Assembly: GCF_026262505.1 (NCBI RefSeq)
Contig: NC_067206.1
Location: 19,923,319 to 19,987,318, forward strand
DNA: 64,000 nt
Origin: Trichomonas vaginalis G3
Taxonomy: Eukaryota > Parabasalia > Trichomonadida > Trichomonadidae
Reading direction: 5' to 3'
Shown here: one piece after another, positions 9,431-18,638 of the stretch
Numbering within the stretch: the first letter of the stretch is position 1
How the letters are laid out: every line of letters starts with the position of its first letter
Program-made: the position numbers and the translations under genes
Notes under the pieces: model-generated
Seen by the model: only the letters and a program-made list of their open reading frames with translations
The model's database searches: none
Told to the model about the DNA's origin: nothing

Positions 9431-9470
9431 TCGTTTGTGGCTTAACCGTCGGACCACAACGATAAAAATC

Positions 9471-9745
9471 TCTGCTACTAGCAGTACTGCTACTGACAGT
9501 AGCAGTACTTTTACTGACAGTAGCAGTACTTTTTCTGACAGTAGCAGTACTTTTACTGACAGTAGCAGTACTTTATCGTCGAAAACCCTCTCAAATTTTC
9601 CTTTTTACTGACAGTAGCAGTACTTTTACTGACAGTAGCAGTACTTTTACTGACAGTAGCAGTACTTTTTCTGACAGTAGCAGTACTTTTTCTGACAGTA
9701 GCAGTACTTTTACTGACAGTAGCAGTACTTTTACTGACAGTAGCA
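9471..9745. repeat. 21-bp tandem repeat with internal palindrome
   Basis: About twelve copies of ACTGACAGTAGCAGTACTTT plus one base, split by a 30-bp unrelated stretch at 9573-9606. The first junction AGTACTGCTACTG...CAGTAGCAGTACT is palindromic. It runs directly into the ATG at 9746. Confidence 0.9.
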
Positions 9746-9943
9746 ATGGTCGAGATCGAACCTACCGACGAGGCAATTTACCTAATTGAAATTAACGAGC
9801 TTGTTAAAGACTTCCTCAGGCAGAATGTAAAAGGCAAGCTTGTCGCAATTCAATGGGTTCCAAATCCAGACAAGAAGACGAAGGTCAGACACATTGACGG
9901 TGACAAGCTCAACAACCGTAAGGAGAACCTCGAGTGGTTCTAA
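9746..9943 (+). CDS. HNH endonuclease-like C-terminal fragment
   Basis: 65 residues; VRHIDGDKLNNRKENLEWF is the typical end of an HNH homing-type nuclease (His, Asp-Gly, Asn-Asn, Glu-Asn-Leu). The upstream finger part is missing because the 21-bp repeat abuts the first codon. It is probably a truncated gene, possibly still translated. A complete but different HNH gene lies in Mav2 (28034-28618). Confidence 0.55.
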   Translation: MVEIEPTDEAIYLIEINELVKDFLRQNVKGKLVAIQWVPNPDKKTKVRHIDGDKLNNRKENLEWF

Positions 9944-9992
9944 GAGTAAAAAAATATATTTTAGGGGGAAAACCCCAAGTAAATTTAAGTTT

Positions 9993-10250
9993 TTATTTTT
10001 GGTATTGGTACCAATTTTGGAATGTGAAGACCACATCCCAACCTCTGTACGTGAGTCTTGGGTCCACGTCTAAGACCCTTCTGTAGCAATTCCAAGCCCG
10101 AGCAAATTCAATTGTCAACCACTCGTCTCCTCTGTAGTCTTCAATCCATTCTTTGAAGAGACGGTTGAGTTCGAGCCTGGAATATCTCTTGCCTGGTACC
10201 AACACCAACATTTGGTTGAACTGGACGAAGCGCTCAGGGATGTACGCCAT
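9993..10250 (-). CDS. Small protein, possibly winged-helix
   Basis: 85 residues, intact: MAYIPERFVQFNQM to FTFQNWYQYQK. The RLELNRLFKEWIEDYRGDEW segment resembles small helical DNA-binding domains, but I recognise no family. It lies 34 bp downstream of the polymerase gene, same strand. Moderate GC and clean codon use support a real gene. Confidence 0.55.
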   Translation of the reverse strand: MAYIPERFVQFNQMLVLVPGKRYSRLELNRLFKEWIEDYRGDEWLTIEFARAWNCYRRVLDVDPRLTYRGWDVVFTFQNWYQYQK

Positions 10251-10284
10251 TAAAAAAATGTCACTTTTTTGAAAAATAAATTTT

Positions 10285-12437
10285 TTACTTCATGCAATGT
10301 TTAACTATTTCACCATCTTCTTTAACACCCCAGTACTTACGCTTGGAGAGGACATGAACTTCGGAAAATACCTTATCTAGCTTAAAACAGCCCATCTTCT
10401 CACCGACTAAACCCATTTCAATGAGTTTGTTATAGCCTTCTTCGTTCGTCATGAGTGCGTCAATGTTCTCATAGTAAACCTTCACTTTGGATTTGACTTC
10501 GGAGAAGAATTTGTTGTACTCGTCAAGGACTGCCTTTGCGAACTGAGGGTAAGACCAATGTTCGACAATAGGTTTTAATGTGGTTACTAAGCCACTTTGA
10601 CCTTGAGTGAATTCGTACTTCAAAACAAAAGGAGAAAACCTTTCAACAAAGTTGTCGACCTTCTCATAATGTTTACTCTTCATCTCTTGAGGTTTCTTAA
10701 TGGAATATCCCATGTCGAATTCATAAGCAATTTGAGTGTCATTGCAAGTTTGGGGTTTGAAGCTTTCCTAATATCATACAGTTGTTGTATGACTTTTCCA
10801 ACTGTATAGTTCCTTCCCGGGAACTCACCATCTTCGTTTGGAATTCCAGTCGGAATATATTGGACAAACCTCATGTACGCAGCGTTAAGGTCGACATAGT
10901 ATATCTTTTCGTTTGAGTCGAACTTGTTGCAACCAATTGGTCCAGTTTGTGGAAATTCAAGTGAGTCTCTTATCTTCTGAGAAACTTCTCCTGTTATCTC
11001 ATAAACATCGTCGAAGCAACCTGTTTCATATAAAACCTTCTGACCTAACTCAGATGCTCTCCAATACAATTTGACGTCAATTGGATGTCTCAATGGAAGT
11101 TTGTTTATAGCATCTTGAAGTTCTTGCAACCTCATTGGAAGTTCTTCTGGTTCAGGTTGGTATCCGAACATACCAACCCCTTGTGGAACTGTGTACTTCT
11201 TTTGTACTAGAATTTTGTCTGGAACAACTTTTGGTCTTGCTAACAATGAAAAGTTTGTTTCGTCTTTTGGTACAAAACTTTCTGTAAGCTTGTCATCTGG
11301 AATTGGTTCCAACAAACCTTTCTCGAAAAGAATGTTTACAGCTCTGACAATGTTGCACTTACTTTTACCAAAGAATGGGTTTGTAAGACTTTCGTTCAAC
11401 ATGAAGTGGTTGTGGACAATTATAATCTTCAACCATGGTAAGTCTTTGTCAACAACATAGTCGTCATGTGAAGAACCTTTAGCTGTAGGTATGTTGACTC
11501 GGATATTGACATTTGCCAACGGTGCAATTTTTGCCAATTGACCTCTGAGAATGTACCTTGTCTTCACACATGACTCAAGATACTTCATCTTCTCATCTGT
11601 AACAAGACCAGAGTTCCTGAGACATGTAAGAATGCAAGGTTCGTTGACAATTGTTTCAATTGAATTGTAAATTCCATACCTTGTCAAGTCAATGTCAGAC
11701 TTATTTATGAACGGGAAGTATCCAGCATGTTGTCTGACTGCTTGAGGGTTAGGTTGGTACCATTCGAACTTGACACTTGCAATTCCTTCAATTGCATTCA
11801 AAATGTCTGAGTCGGAGTCAACCATTTGTTCTCTCTTTGTAGTCTTGAAAGCGTCAAGAAGTTTTGCGGCTGTTTGTTCATTGCCATGTGCATAGTAAAT
11901 GTGACCATCCAAATCTGTTATGGTCAATCTGAGATTGTGTCCTTTCTTATTTCCGTCTTGTATGGCAGCAAGTACTCCCATGAAGCCTTCTTTGTTCTTT
12001 CCTTCGTCAAAGTTTACTGTAAAGGTTCGACCAGATGTAATTTGACTTCTAACTTCACGATACTTTTCATATGCATATCTTGTTCTTTCCATGGGAGCAT
12101 GTGTGTCTTCACCTTTTCCTTTTTTCCTTCTCAAAGGATGCAATTGTTCGTCATGTTTCCAGTAGAATCTGGCAAAGCCGTCGTGTCCTTCAACTTGAGG
12201 TTCACTAACATCGAAAGGCATGTCCATAAGACGTTCTTCTTCTAACCTCTCTAGTCTGTTTGGATAATTGGCACGTGCTGTTTCCAAATCCATTTCGTAG
12301 CGAAGACCAGACAATTTGTCATAGACTTTTATGGGTCTTCCCTTCCTATATTTAAAATTCTTCGAAACTCTCCAACCATATCTTTGCAACTCTGCTTTTA
12401 TTCTAGCAGACTTTCTGTCCATTCTATATGGGGGCAT
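10285..12437 (-). pseudogene. Family B DNA polymerase-like, no visible exonuclease, one frameshift
   Basis: The first frame (10680-12437, 585 residues) and the second (10285-10713) join at a one-base shift in a G run at about 10711. Polymerase motif A is YYVDLNAAYMRFVQ near residue 520. Motif B is LAMTLKLLMNSTW at the break. A motif C-like VYYENIDALMT follows in the second frame, where the usual Asp-Thr-Asp reads Asn-Ile-Asp. The N-terminal 350 residues share blocks with the Mav2 polymerase (VHNHFMLNES versus VEDHYMLNER). The exonuclease motifs seen in Mav2 are absent, and the protein is much shorter. It could be an inactive or altered polymerase or a divergent lineage. Confidence 0.75.
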
Positions 12438-12467
12438 TTTTATAAAAATAAAAAAATATTTTTTTCT

Positions 12468-13052
12468 TTACTTTACATAACCGCCTGCTGCCATAAGTCT
12501 TTGACGCCAACCCATACCAGCTAATGAAGGTTGACTTGGTTTAGTTTCCAAACTAAACTTTGGTTTTGGTTTATCTTCAGTTTTTGGTTTTTCTTCTTCT
12601 ATCGGTTTTTCGTCACTTTTCGGTTCCTCTGACTTTACTTCACTTGCAGGAACAGTTGTGTCGTCAACATCTTCATAAATATCATATGCCATTTGTTTTT
12701 GTTTTCCTTTCAACTTTTTGTGTTTGTTGTAAAGTTTAGAATATTTCGACTCTAAGTCAATGAGATGTTCTATAATGAACTGTTGGTCAGTGAAGTAAAC
12801 TTTTCCATCTGTTGTCTCGAAAGCTCCTTCAGACTTCAATATTTTATTTGTGAGAGTCTGTTTCTTTTTTGAGATACTAGCCGTTCCATTTTTATGAAAA
12901 GTGACTTTGTAGTTAGGGTTTGTATTTCCAGATCTGGCACTTTCTATTATTGAATTTTTCTCTTCATCTGTAAGTTCTTTGACAGGTTTTGACAATGGTT
13001 CTGAACTTTTTGTTTGTGGTGTCAAATCTACCGTTTCAACTTCTTCGGTCAT
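12468..13052 (-). CDS. Lys/Glu-rich virion-associated candidate
   Basis: 194 residues, intact. The N-terminal domain NPNYKVTFHKNGTASISKKK recurs in Mav2 at 37698 (HPFYYVSQSKDGKIYVRKRK) and 40247 (GFYIHTMKDGRVQFRKIK), so it is a small conserved Maverick domain. A coiled segment and a low-complexity KPKTEDKPKPK tract follow. The end is MGWRQRLMAAGGYVK. It begins under a TTTTTTACTGAGATGAA box, duplicated before the next gene. Role unknown; it lies among virion genes. Confidence 0.65.
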   Translation of the reverse strand: MTEEVETVDLTPQTKSSEPLSKPVKELTDEEKNSIIESARSGNTNPNYKVTFHKNGTASISKKKQTLTNKILKSEGAFETTDGKVYFTDQQFIIEHLIDLESKYSKLYNKHKKLKGKQKQMAYDIYEDVDDTTVPASEVKSEEPKSDEKPIEEEKPKTEDKPKPKFSLETKPSQPSLAGMGWRQRLMAAGGYVK

Positions 13053-13073
13053 TTCATCTCAGTAAAAAATTTT

Positions 13074-13226
13074 AGTTTGGTTTGTTTTCAACTGGTTGTT
13101 GTTGTTTTTTAAGTCGGTCTAAAACTTCCTGAGGTATAGGAAGAACTTGACAAACACGTTGTGTAACTGCTGGAAGCCGACAAATCATCTTGAACCCATT
13201 TGTCTCAATGCTGTATTGTTCATTTC
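13074..13226 (-). pseudogene. Short basic protein with a frameshift
   Basis: Below a second TTTTTTACTGAGATGAA box the minus strand opens MNNTALRQ. One base later a clean frame of about 40 codons runs to 13074 (ICRLPAVTQRVCQVLPIPQE, QQQPVENKPN). A shared promoter box and codon use support a small gene of about 50 residues with one shift. Confidence 0.45.
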
Positions 13227-13243
13227 ATCTCAGTAAAAAACTT

Positions 13244-13643
13244 TACATTCCCCACGTTTGAGGCGGTTGAGGTTGGTTATTGTTTACCCATTGTTGTGCA
13301 TGGTTATATCCTCTGTTAAAGAATCTTTCACCTTGGTCCATATAGTGTCCTGCTTGGTTATAGTAGTCATTGCTTTGTTATAATAGTTTCCTGCTTGTCT
13401 TCCTACATTGTCCATCCATCCTTGAACTTTTCCTCTTGTTTCAGGATTTGGAATAAGATTTGTTGCATCTCGTGCTACATCCCAACCTTTCTGTACAGTT
13501 TGTATAATAGGTTGTGCTTTCTCTTTAAGTATACCTAATGTACTCAAAATCTTCCTTCCAACTCCAAATACACCTCTGGCTATTGTTCCCACTGCGGGCA
13601 AAAATCTGGATGCAACTCCTGCTAATGCGCCAAATAAACCCAT
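13244..13643 (-). pseudogene. Amphipathic minor virion protein, frameshift near the C terminus
   Basis: Starts MGLFGALAGVASRFLPAVGT, an amphipathic, glycine-rich N terminus like membrane-active minor capsid proteins of adenovirus pVI type. A helical region follows. The printed frame ends at 13284, but after a shift near 13355 the other frame gives a Tyr/Asn/Gln-rich tail to 13244 (QWVNNNQPQPPQTWGM), which fits better. It is divergent from the integrase across 17 bp. A role in membrane penetration or capsid assembly is inferred. Confidence 0.6.
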
Positions 13644-13660
13644 TTCTTATAGGGTAAAAA
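13644..13660. promoter_or_regulatory. 17-bp bidirectional promoter region
   Basis: The two start codons face away from each other with only TCTTATAGGGTAAAAA-like sequence between. Similar 15-20-bp gaps occur at 15928-15945, 20263-20277 and 45621-45638. Confidence 0.5.
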
Positions 13661-14620
13661 ATGACGAATCCAAACAAGGACCCCTATGTTTCTAAAGCGA
13701 CAAAGAAAGCACTCATGATAAAAATCTTTAGTTCAACACCAAATGCTTGGTTTATGGATATCTTGGAAAACATTCCGAGAGTTAGAACAGATGGACCACC
13801 ATACTGGTTAATATTTGTTGGTCAAAACACAAGATACTGTGAAGCCATACCATTACAGTCCAAAGCTATTTTTAGATATCTTAGCAGCTTTGACAATATT
13901 CGTTGACAAATACCATCCAACAAAACTGACATCTGACTGTGAAAGTTCTTTCAAATCAGATGATGTAAAAAACTATCTGCGTTCAAAAAATGTAAACCAA
14001 TATTTCATTGTCGACCAAAACCATTCTGCTCTTGGTGTCATTGACGGTTGTATAAAAATGTTAAGAGACTTAAACCAACCACAAGGTGGTGAAGCAAATG
14101 AAATGTCATATGACGACAAATATAGACACTTCTCCATGGCAAAGATGAGACAAGTTTTAAATATTTACAATAACCGTAAACAAAAAGGTTTGGGAAACCA
14201 CTCCCCCGAAGAAATGAAAAACAACCCTGACTTAGAGAAAGACTATATATTTAATAATTTAGTCAAAAGAGACAAACAAGAAAAAATGCCGGGCTTCAAA
14301 CTTCAGAAAGGTGACAAAGTAAAATAGAAATACCTAAACGCGACCCATATGAAAATACTATTGACTATGACAAACAATGGGAACCCGACAGGTATCACAT
14401 TCGTGTTCGTAAAAATAGAAGAAAGTATACAAGAGAATATTATGAAGTTTTAGGCAAACATGGCAAAATGTACACACTGCAAGCAGAAGATAAAACTACT
14501 ATTGTCAGACCTCGTTTCAAACTTGTCAAAGTTCAAGGTGGTATACTTTCAAAGACAGTTCCTAACAAATATAAGACAACTCCTGACGAATATGCTAAAG
14601 AAGTTGAAAATGACGACTAA
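13661..14620 (+). pseudogene. Retroviral-type (rve) integrase of Mav1, two frameshifts
   Basis: The reading passes through three frames with shifts near 13850 and 14325. The catalytic core shows WFMDIL (first Asp) and LTSDCESSF (second Asp). Thirty-five residues later, at the position of the usual Glu, is Asp in LGVIDGCIKML. A basic SH3-like C-terminal part (YHIRVRKNRRKY; VRPRFKLVKV) ends at 14620 and overlaps the fibre gene end by 3 bp. Mavericks integrate with this enzyme, using their terminal repeats. The frameshifts predict no full-length product as the sequence stands. Confidence 0.8.
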
Positions 14621-15927
14621 GCAATTCTATACCATGCGTAAACTGTCATGTAAGGTGGCATATATTCTTTACTTTGTCCCGTTGTTTGCGTATATCCTGA
14701 AACGTGATGTGTATGGTTTCCTCCTCCCTCAGTGTTACTCCAGTAACAATTTATAGCAAACTTAACGTTGTCTTTAACATCATATCCTTTACCTTTTGTC
14801 ATTCCTGACCAATCCCAATATCTATGCTTATGCCAACCTGCTTGAGATGTACTTAAATCTATGTAGTGACTGTGTGCAGGTAAATTTTCACCTGAAATCG
14901 TTTTACTTCCACCTGTTTCCTTTGAAGAGTTTGCACAATACAAAAACCTGTCGACTATTTGAGTCCAAGTTCCAAAACCAAGTACTACTTCTGGTCTGGT
15001 AGAGTTCATTGAAACATATAATGAGCCAACCGGGTAAATAAGATTCGGCAAAATTTGTTTAAGCACATTGAGTTCCTGTCTTAGATGCATAATACTATTG
15101 TCATTAGATATCAAAGTATCTACAAGACTTGTTGCCGGTGGTATTGTTGGACCTTTACTTGGCAAGGTTGTGTTTAGTGTAATATCATCTGCTGTAAAAG
15201 TTGTAAAACTTGTATGTGTATGAGTCTTATCTGCTTTTGTCTCTAATGTTTCTTGTAAGTTTGTAATATTTGCAATGGTATGCGTATGTCCAACGTCACT
15301 TTTCCTGTTTAAGGTTTCTTGTAAGTTTGTAATATCAGATATAGAATGTGTATGATGTTTTTGTGGATATGTTCCTTCTGTCCATGCGAAAATATATTCT
15401 TTTGTTGCATCTACATATCCAGTTATCCATGTCAAGTCTGCTTTTGTATTCCTTAACTCTGTAACACCTTTCTCAAGCTCTTTCAACTGTTGTCCATCTT
15501 CCATTAAACCTCTGGTATGACTTGAAACCGTTTGTGCCAACAAATCTACAGTTTCTTTGTCAGCTTTATTTTCAACGTCATCTTTTGTTGCATATGTTGC
15601 ATCTGCTCTGTCATGTTCTTCTTGAACTTTTTCAATGACATATTCTTTGTCAGCTTTGTTGTCAACATCTGCTTTCAAAAGAAGTTCATTTATAGGTTTC
15701 TCGTTTAAAGTTCCTTTTGTTGGATTTATACAGACAGTATTGTTCTTCTTGTCTTGAAATAGAAACTCATCTGTCATTGGGTTTAATGTCAGTTTTAAGT
15801 TTCCTTCTTTCAATGACTCAGATATCTTAGAATAGTTTGAAAAGTTTGTTGTGTTCTTATTTAGAGCTTGCATAATGAGTTGTCGGTTGTGTTGTATTTC
15901 TCTCATAGACGCTGTTTCATTTGACAT
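14617..15927 (-). CDS. Phage-type collar/fibre protein (Mav1), intact
   Basis: 436 residues. Residues 90-170 are helical 'KADK' modules, and two HTH-I-x-x-L-Q-x-T-L repeats follow (HTHTIANITNLQETLETKAD). The C-terminal 150 residues carry the phage tail-collar/baseplate-wedge type domain: YPVGSLYVSMN, GFGTWTQI, GENLPAHSH, a GNHTHH metal-binding-like cluster and YMPPYMTVYAWYRIA. In phages this fold forms trimeric receptor-binding fibres. Here it probably sits at capsid vertices, by analogy with adenovirus fibre; that is inference. It is divergent from the gene at 15946 across 18 bp. Confidence 0.85.
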   Translation of the reverse strand: MSNETASMREIQHNRQLIMQALNKNTTNFSNYSKISESLKEGNLKLTLNPMTDEFLFQDKKNNTVCINPTKGTLNEKPINELLLKADVDNKADKEYVIEKVQEEHDRADATYATKDDVENKADKETVDLLAQTVSSHTRGLMEDGQQLKELEKGVTELRNTKADLTWITGYVDATKEYIFAWTEGTYPQKHHTHSISDITNLQETLNRKSDVGHTHTIANITNLQETLETKADKTHTHTSFTTFTADDITLNTTLPSKGPTIPPATSLVDTLISNDNSIMHLRQELNVLKQILPNLIYPVGSLYVSMNSTRPEVVLGFGTWTQIVDRFLYCANSSKETGGSKTISGENLPAHSHYIDLSTSQAGWHKHRYWDWSGMTKGKGYDVKDNVKFAINCYWSNTEGGGNHTHHVSGYTQTTGQSKEYMPPYMTVYAWYRIA

Positions 15928-15945
15928 TTTTATTATAGATAAAAT

Positions 15946-16791
15946 ATGCTTCCAATAGAAAAAGAAAATTCAAGAGTTGCTACAACTAAACCATTAGATG
16001 AACTTTTTACTAATGTCGGTCAAAAGGTTGACATAGACAATCTAAAGCATGAAGGCTATCGTTTTGACTACCCATTAAGATGGTTAAGAGACCCATCCGT
16101 CACAAAAGCTATTGGCTTTCGTAGAATGAAGTTTGTCTCACAAGTTCAAACAGGTTTTCCATTTATTGTAAGGTTTCATATAGATTATACATCTGAAGGG
16201 CAACGAAAAATGTGGTAAGAAATTGAGCTAATACAAGTTGACCTCTCATCTTCTCTACAGGCTGCATTAAAAAATATAGAAGATAAAATAAATTCATGTT
16301 ATGCAAAATATGCTGATGAATATGCGAATACCAATAGCACACTTTATGTGAGAATTGTATATGACAAACAAAATTCACAAGTGTCATTTCAAATCTACGA
16401 AGACAATCCAAAGAAAGACGAACAAATATATACAGAATTCACTGCAATGTCATGGTATTATTTGCAAAGAATGTTAAATCAGAAAGTTGAACCTCCTTTA
16501 GCAAATATCTACAGTCGATATGCAAGAGATGAACCATATTTATTTAAAGATGTTTTCGACCAAGATGCTGTGATAGTTCATGCTTCATTTTCTGGCGCCC
16601 AAAACTCTTTCTTATGCTTGGCAAATGACTTTTACGAAAAACCTACAAAGTTATACGAACCACCAAGTGGAAGTATTTCAGACTTTCAAGTATGGTTTAC
16701 TACAGATGGAAGAAAAAGAATAATTCCATTATACCATGCGTTTTACTTAGAACTTAGTTTCATATACAACTACTATCGAACGGTAAAATAA
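15946..16791 (+). pseudogene. Minor capsid candidate, family P2, Mav1 copy, frameshifted
   Basis: The first frame ends at 16218, and the second is open before 16348 and ends at 16791. DYPLRWLRDPSVTKAIGFRR matches the P2 signature (Pro..Trp....Lys-x-Ile-Gly) seen in Mav2 at 36511-37368 (FPTDWIVNINEEKYIGITS). The C-terminal block around NDFYEKPTKLYEPPSGSI aligns with the Mav2 GHTRTSPLPNPKYYKL region. Its neighbourhood is virion genes. A penton or minor capsid role is inferred. Confidence 0.7.
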
Positions 16792-16800
16792 TATAATTTT

Positions 16801-17043
16801 TTAATACGGTTGAGGTGTTGGATTTGGTTGCCAACTAGACTGTGGTGCAGGTTCAGGCTGTTGTATAACAGGAGCTTGTTCTTCTGGTTCAGGGTCTTTA
16901 GGTATAATACCAACAAACTGACCTACTCTTTTACCAATATTTTTGACTCCGTTCCAAATTCCTTTTACTACGGTTTTGACGCCATTCCATATACCTCTTC
17001 CAACTCTTCTGAAGAAGTTTCCAATACTACTGAAGAAACCCAT
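16801..17043 (-). CDS. Small amphipathic basic virion protein
   Basis: 80 residues, intact. MGFFSSIGNFFRRVGRGIWN is an amphipathic, basic N-terminal helix with a repeated GIWNGVK motif, followed by a Pro/Glu/Gln-rich tail ending QPNPTPQPY. It resembles membrane-lytic or capsid-cementing peptides of Polinton-like viruses. The ATG follows TTTTTACATATAGTAAA. Confidence 0.65.
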   Translation of the reverse strand: MGFFSSIGNFFRRVGRGIWNGVKTVVKGIWNGVKNIGKRVGQFVGIIPKDPEPEEQAPVIQQPEPAPQSSWQPNPTPQPY

Positions 17044-17061
17044 TTTACTATATGTAAAAAT

Positions 17062-17424
17062 CTAATGTCCGCCTAGTCTCTTACGTTTCCTGTTGAGTTC
17101 CATAGCATTCTTTAACTGGAGCTCATACATTCTGTTTCTCCTCTGGTAGAAAACATATTCTGGGTCAACTCCTGTGTTCGCGTCATCTGCATAAAGTTGT
17201 TTATATCCCACTTCAGGGTTTGTATAAAACTCTTTCCATCTCATATTTGCATACCATGGTGGCAAACCTAACGCAGCGTCATTTGACATGGCAGTTTGCA
17301 TTTGTACATCTGTTGGCACTTGACCATAGTTTGCCATTGCAGTTTGTATTCTAACTTCATTTGGAATATTCTCTGGGTTTGGTTGTCCAGGTTGCTGTGC
17401 ATTCGCTAAGTTCTGTGCGTCCAT
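17062..17424 (-). CDS. Unknown Mav1 protein with NPEN/TAM repeats
   Basis: 120 residues, intact. Two copies of a VRIQTAMANYGQVPTD-like repeat are followed by LPPWYANMRWKEFYTNPEVG and a very basic end (ELNRKRKRLGGH). The ATG follows ATTTTTATCTAATATTAA. Probably a virion or core protein given the basic tail and neighbours; no family recognised. Confidence 0.6.
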   Translation of the reverse strand: MDAQNLANAQQPGQPNPENIPNEVRIQTAMANYGQVPTDVQMQTAMSNDAALGLPPWYANMRWKEFYTNPEVGYKQLYADDANTGVDPEYVFYQRRNRMYELQLKNAMELNRKRKRLGGH

Positions 17425-17447
17425 TTAATATTAGATAAAAATATCTC

Positions 17448-17580
17448 TTACGAGTACATATGCTGAACATTTGCAGGCATTGGTTCATCTTCATATTCTC
17501 TGTACTTTTCTGCCACGTCAAATAAATAAATGACACAATGGAAAAAAACTAAAACAAGTAGTCCTATTTCAAACCACATT
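17448..17580 (-). pseudogene. Tiny membrane protein, one frameshift
   Basis: The minus strand opens MWFEIGLLVLVFFHCVIYLF and then hits a stop at a T run near 17520. One base away the frame continues DVAEKYREYEDEPMPANVQ to the stop at 17448. One transmembrane segment plus an acidic tail totals about 43 residues. It slightly overlaps the end of the methyltransferase gene. Confidence 0.4.
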
Positions 17581-18004
17581 TACTTACCAATAAAATTTCT
17601 TTATTGTGACACTTTCTCCGGTTTATAGGACCTCTCTCATATTCTATCTTGTCATATATAAACTCATAGTCATGTATGTCCTCTAACCATCTCATAACGG
17701 TTTCCAAACCACTTTTATCGGATGTAAAGTAAAAGCATGGATGGTTATGTATAACGTCTAAAGTTTCTAAAGAGTCTCTCAAAGTCCAGTCTACTTGGTA
17801 TTGAAAATCCCATGTGTTATAGAACGGCGGGTCCACTATAAAGAAAACATTTTCCTTGTCTTTATATTTTTCATACAACTCTGTCCAATGACATCTCACA
17901 AACTCTATACCCTCAATATATTTTTCTATGTCCTCTTTGAAAACATTTGTATAGTTAAGATATAAAACTTTTGACATAAGTGTTTCAATGTCATGAACTC
18001 TTAT
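17564..18004 (-). pseudogene. Dam-like adenine methyltransferase, C-terminal half (split by Mav2)
   Basis: The minus strand carries the FFIVDPPFYNTWDF catalytic motif (DPPY-type motif IV) and a C-terminal portion ending SKCGLK. Its 5' part is at 41126-41508, on the far side of Mav2. The frame is continuous across the junction if Mav2 and one CTTAT copy are disregarded, so the split is due to insertion and not older decay. Dam-family enzymes methylate adenine N6; in large DNA viruses they may mark or protect viral DNA. Confidence 0.85.
18000..18004. repeat. Target-site duplication of Mav2, left copy (CTTAT)
   Basis: CTTAT directly before the AGTTAGTATGG terminus; the second copy is at 41126-41130. 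The direct repeat extends to AACTCTTATAG by overlap with the terminus, so a 6-bp duplication with a one-base terminal mismatch is possible. Confidence 0.85.
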
Positions 18005-18209
18005 AGTTAGTATGGCTTAGTTGGGTACTGTGGCACTGCGTTCCACCTTACCCAATACTTGTGAATTTGACACTTTACAAAACCGTTAACGTATATTTTA
18101 CAACACAAACGACAACACAAACGACAACATTAACTTAACCTTAAATATTTACAAAGCCGCCAACCATTTCACCTCACTAACGAACTCACTAATGAAAAAA
18201 TAAACGTTC

Positions 18210-18494
18210 TCATAAATTTTCTTCAATATCTTCATCATCAGTGTTAACTCTATTGTAGTCATACTTGAAGTCATAAAGTTTCTCAAGTTTTGAAATGCAT
18301 AGTCTTGTTAACTTACCTTCATCATCATAAGTTTTTATAAAACTACCATGACAATCTTTATACACAGTCAATGAAAAGTCAACTGGTCTAGGATGAAGTG
18401 TAAAGAACATGTTATGCTCAGGAAGGAAGAATAAATGTTTAAATGTATGTTTGTTATATTTTTCGATTTGTATGAGTTGCTTTTGTTCTGTCAT
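18210..18494 (-). CDS. Terminal-repeat protein, left copy
   Basis: 94 residues, identical to the copy at 40636-40920. MTEQKQLIQIEKYNKHTFKH begins a small mixed alpha/beta-looking protein with an acidic end (NTDDEDIEENL). No family recognised. A gene wholly inside both terminal repeats is present twice per element and is kept identical by whatever homogenises the repeats. It could act on the ends, but nothing in the sequence shows that. Confidence 0.7.
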   Translation of the reverse strand: MTEQKQLIQIEKYNKHTFKHLFFLPEHNMFFTLHPRPVDFSLTVYKDCHGSFIKTYDDEGKLTRLCISKLEKLYDFKYDYNRVNTDDEDIEENL

Positions 18495-18581
18495 TTACAT
18501 CCAAATAAACTTAAAAATAAACTTAAAAATTAATGATATCACCACCCTCACACGTATGAAAACATAGCGCAAAAATAAATT

Positions 18582-18637
18582 TAGGTGAAGTGGTGACATC
18601 TCACCTCTTTTTTCACCTGTTTTTTCACCCACTTGAA
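18582..18637 (+). repeat. Iteron palindrome R6 (AGGTGA type, in the left terminal repeat)
   Basis: AGGTGAAGTGGTGACATCTCACC followed by TCACCTG-type half-sites at 12-bp steps, then TTGAATTCATTG. Confidence 0.75.
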
Positions 18638-18638
18638 T

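Noticed and set aside
9396-9611. Ser/Thr-rich ORF over the 21-bp repeats
   Set aside because: Translation of a tandem repeat, with no coding signature and no homologue.
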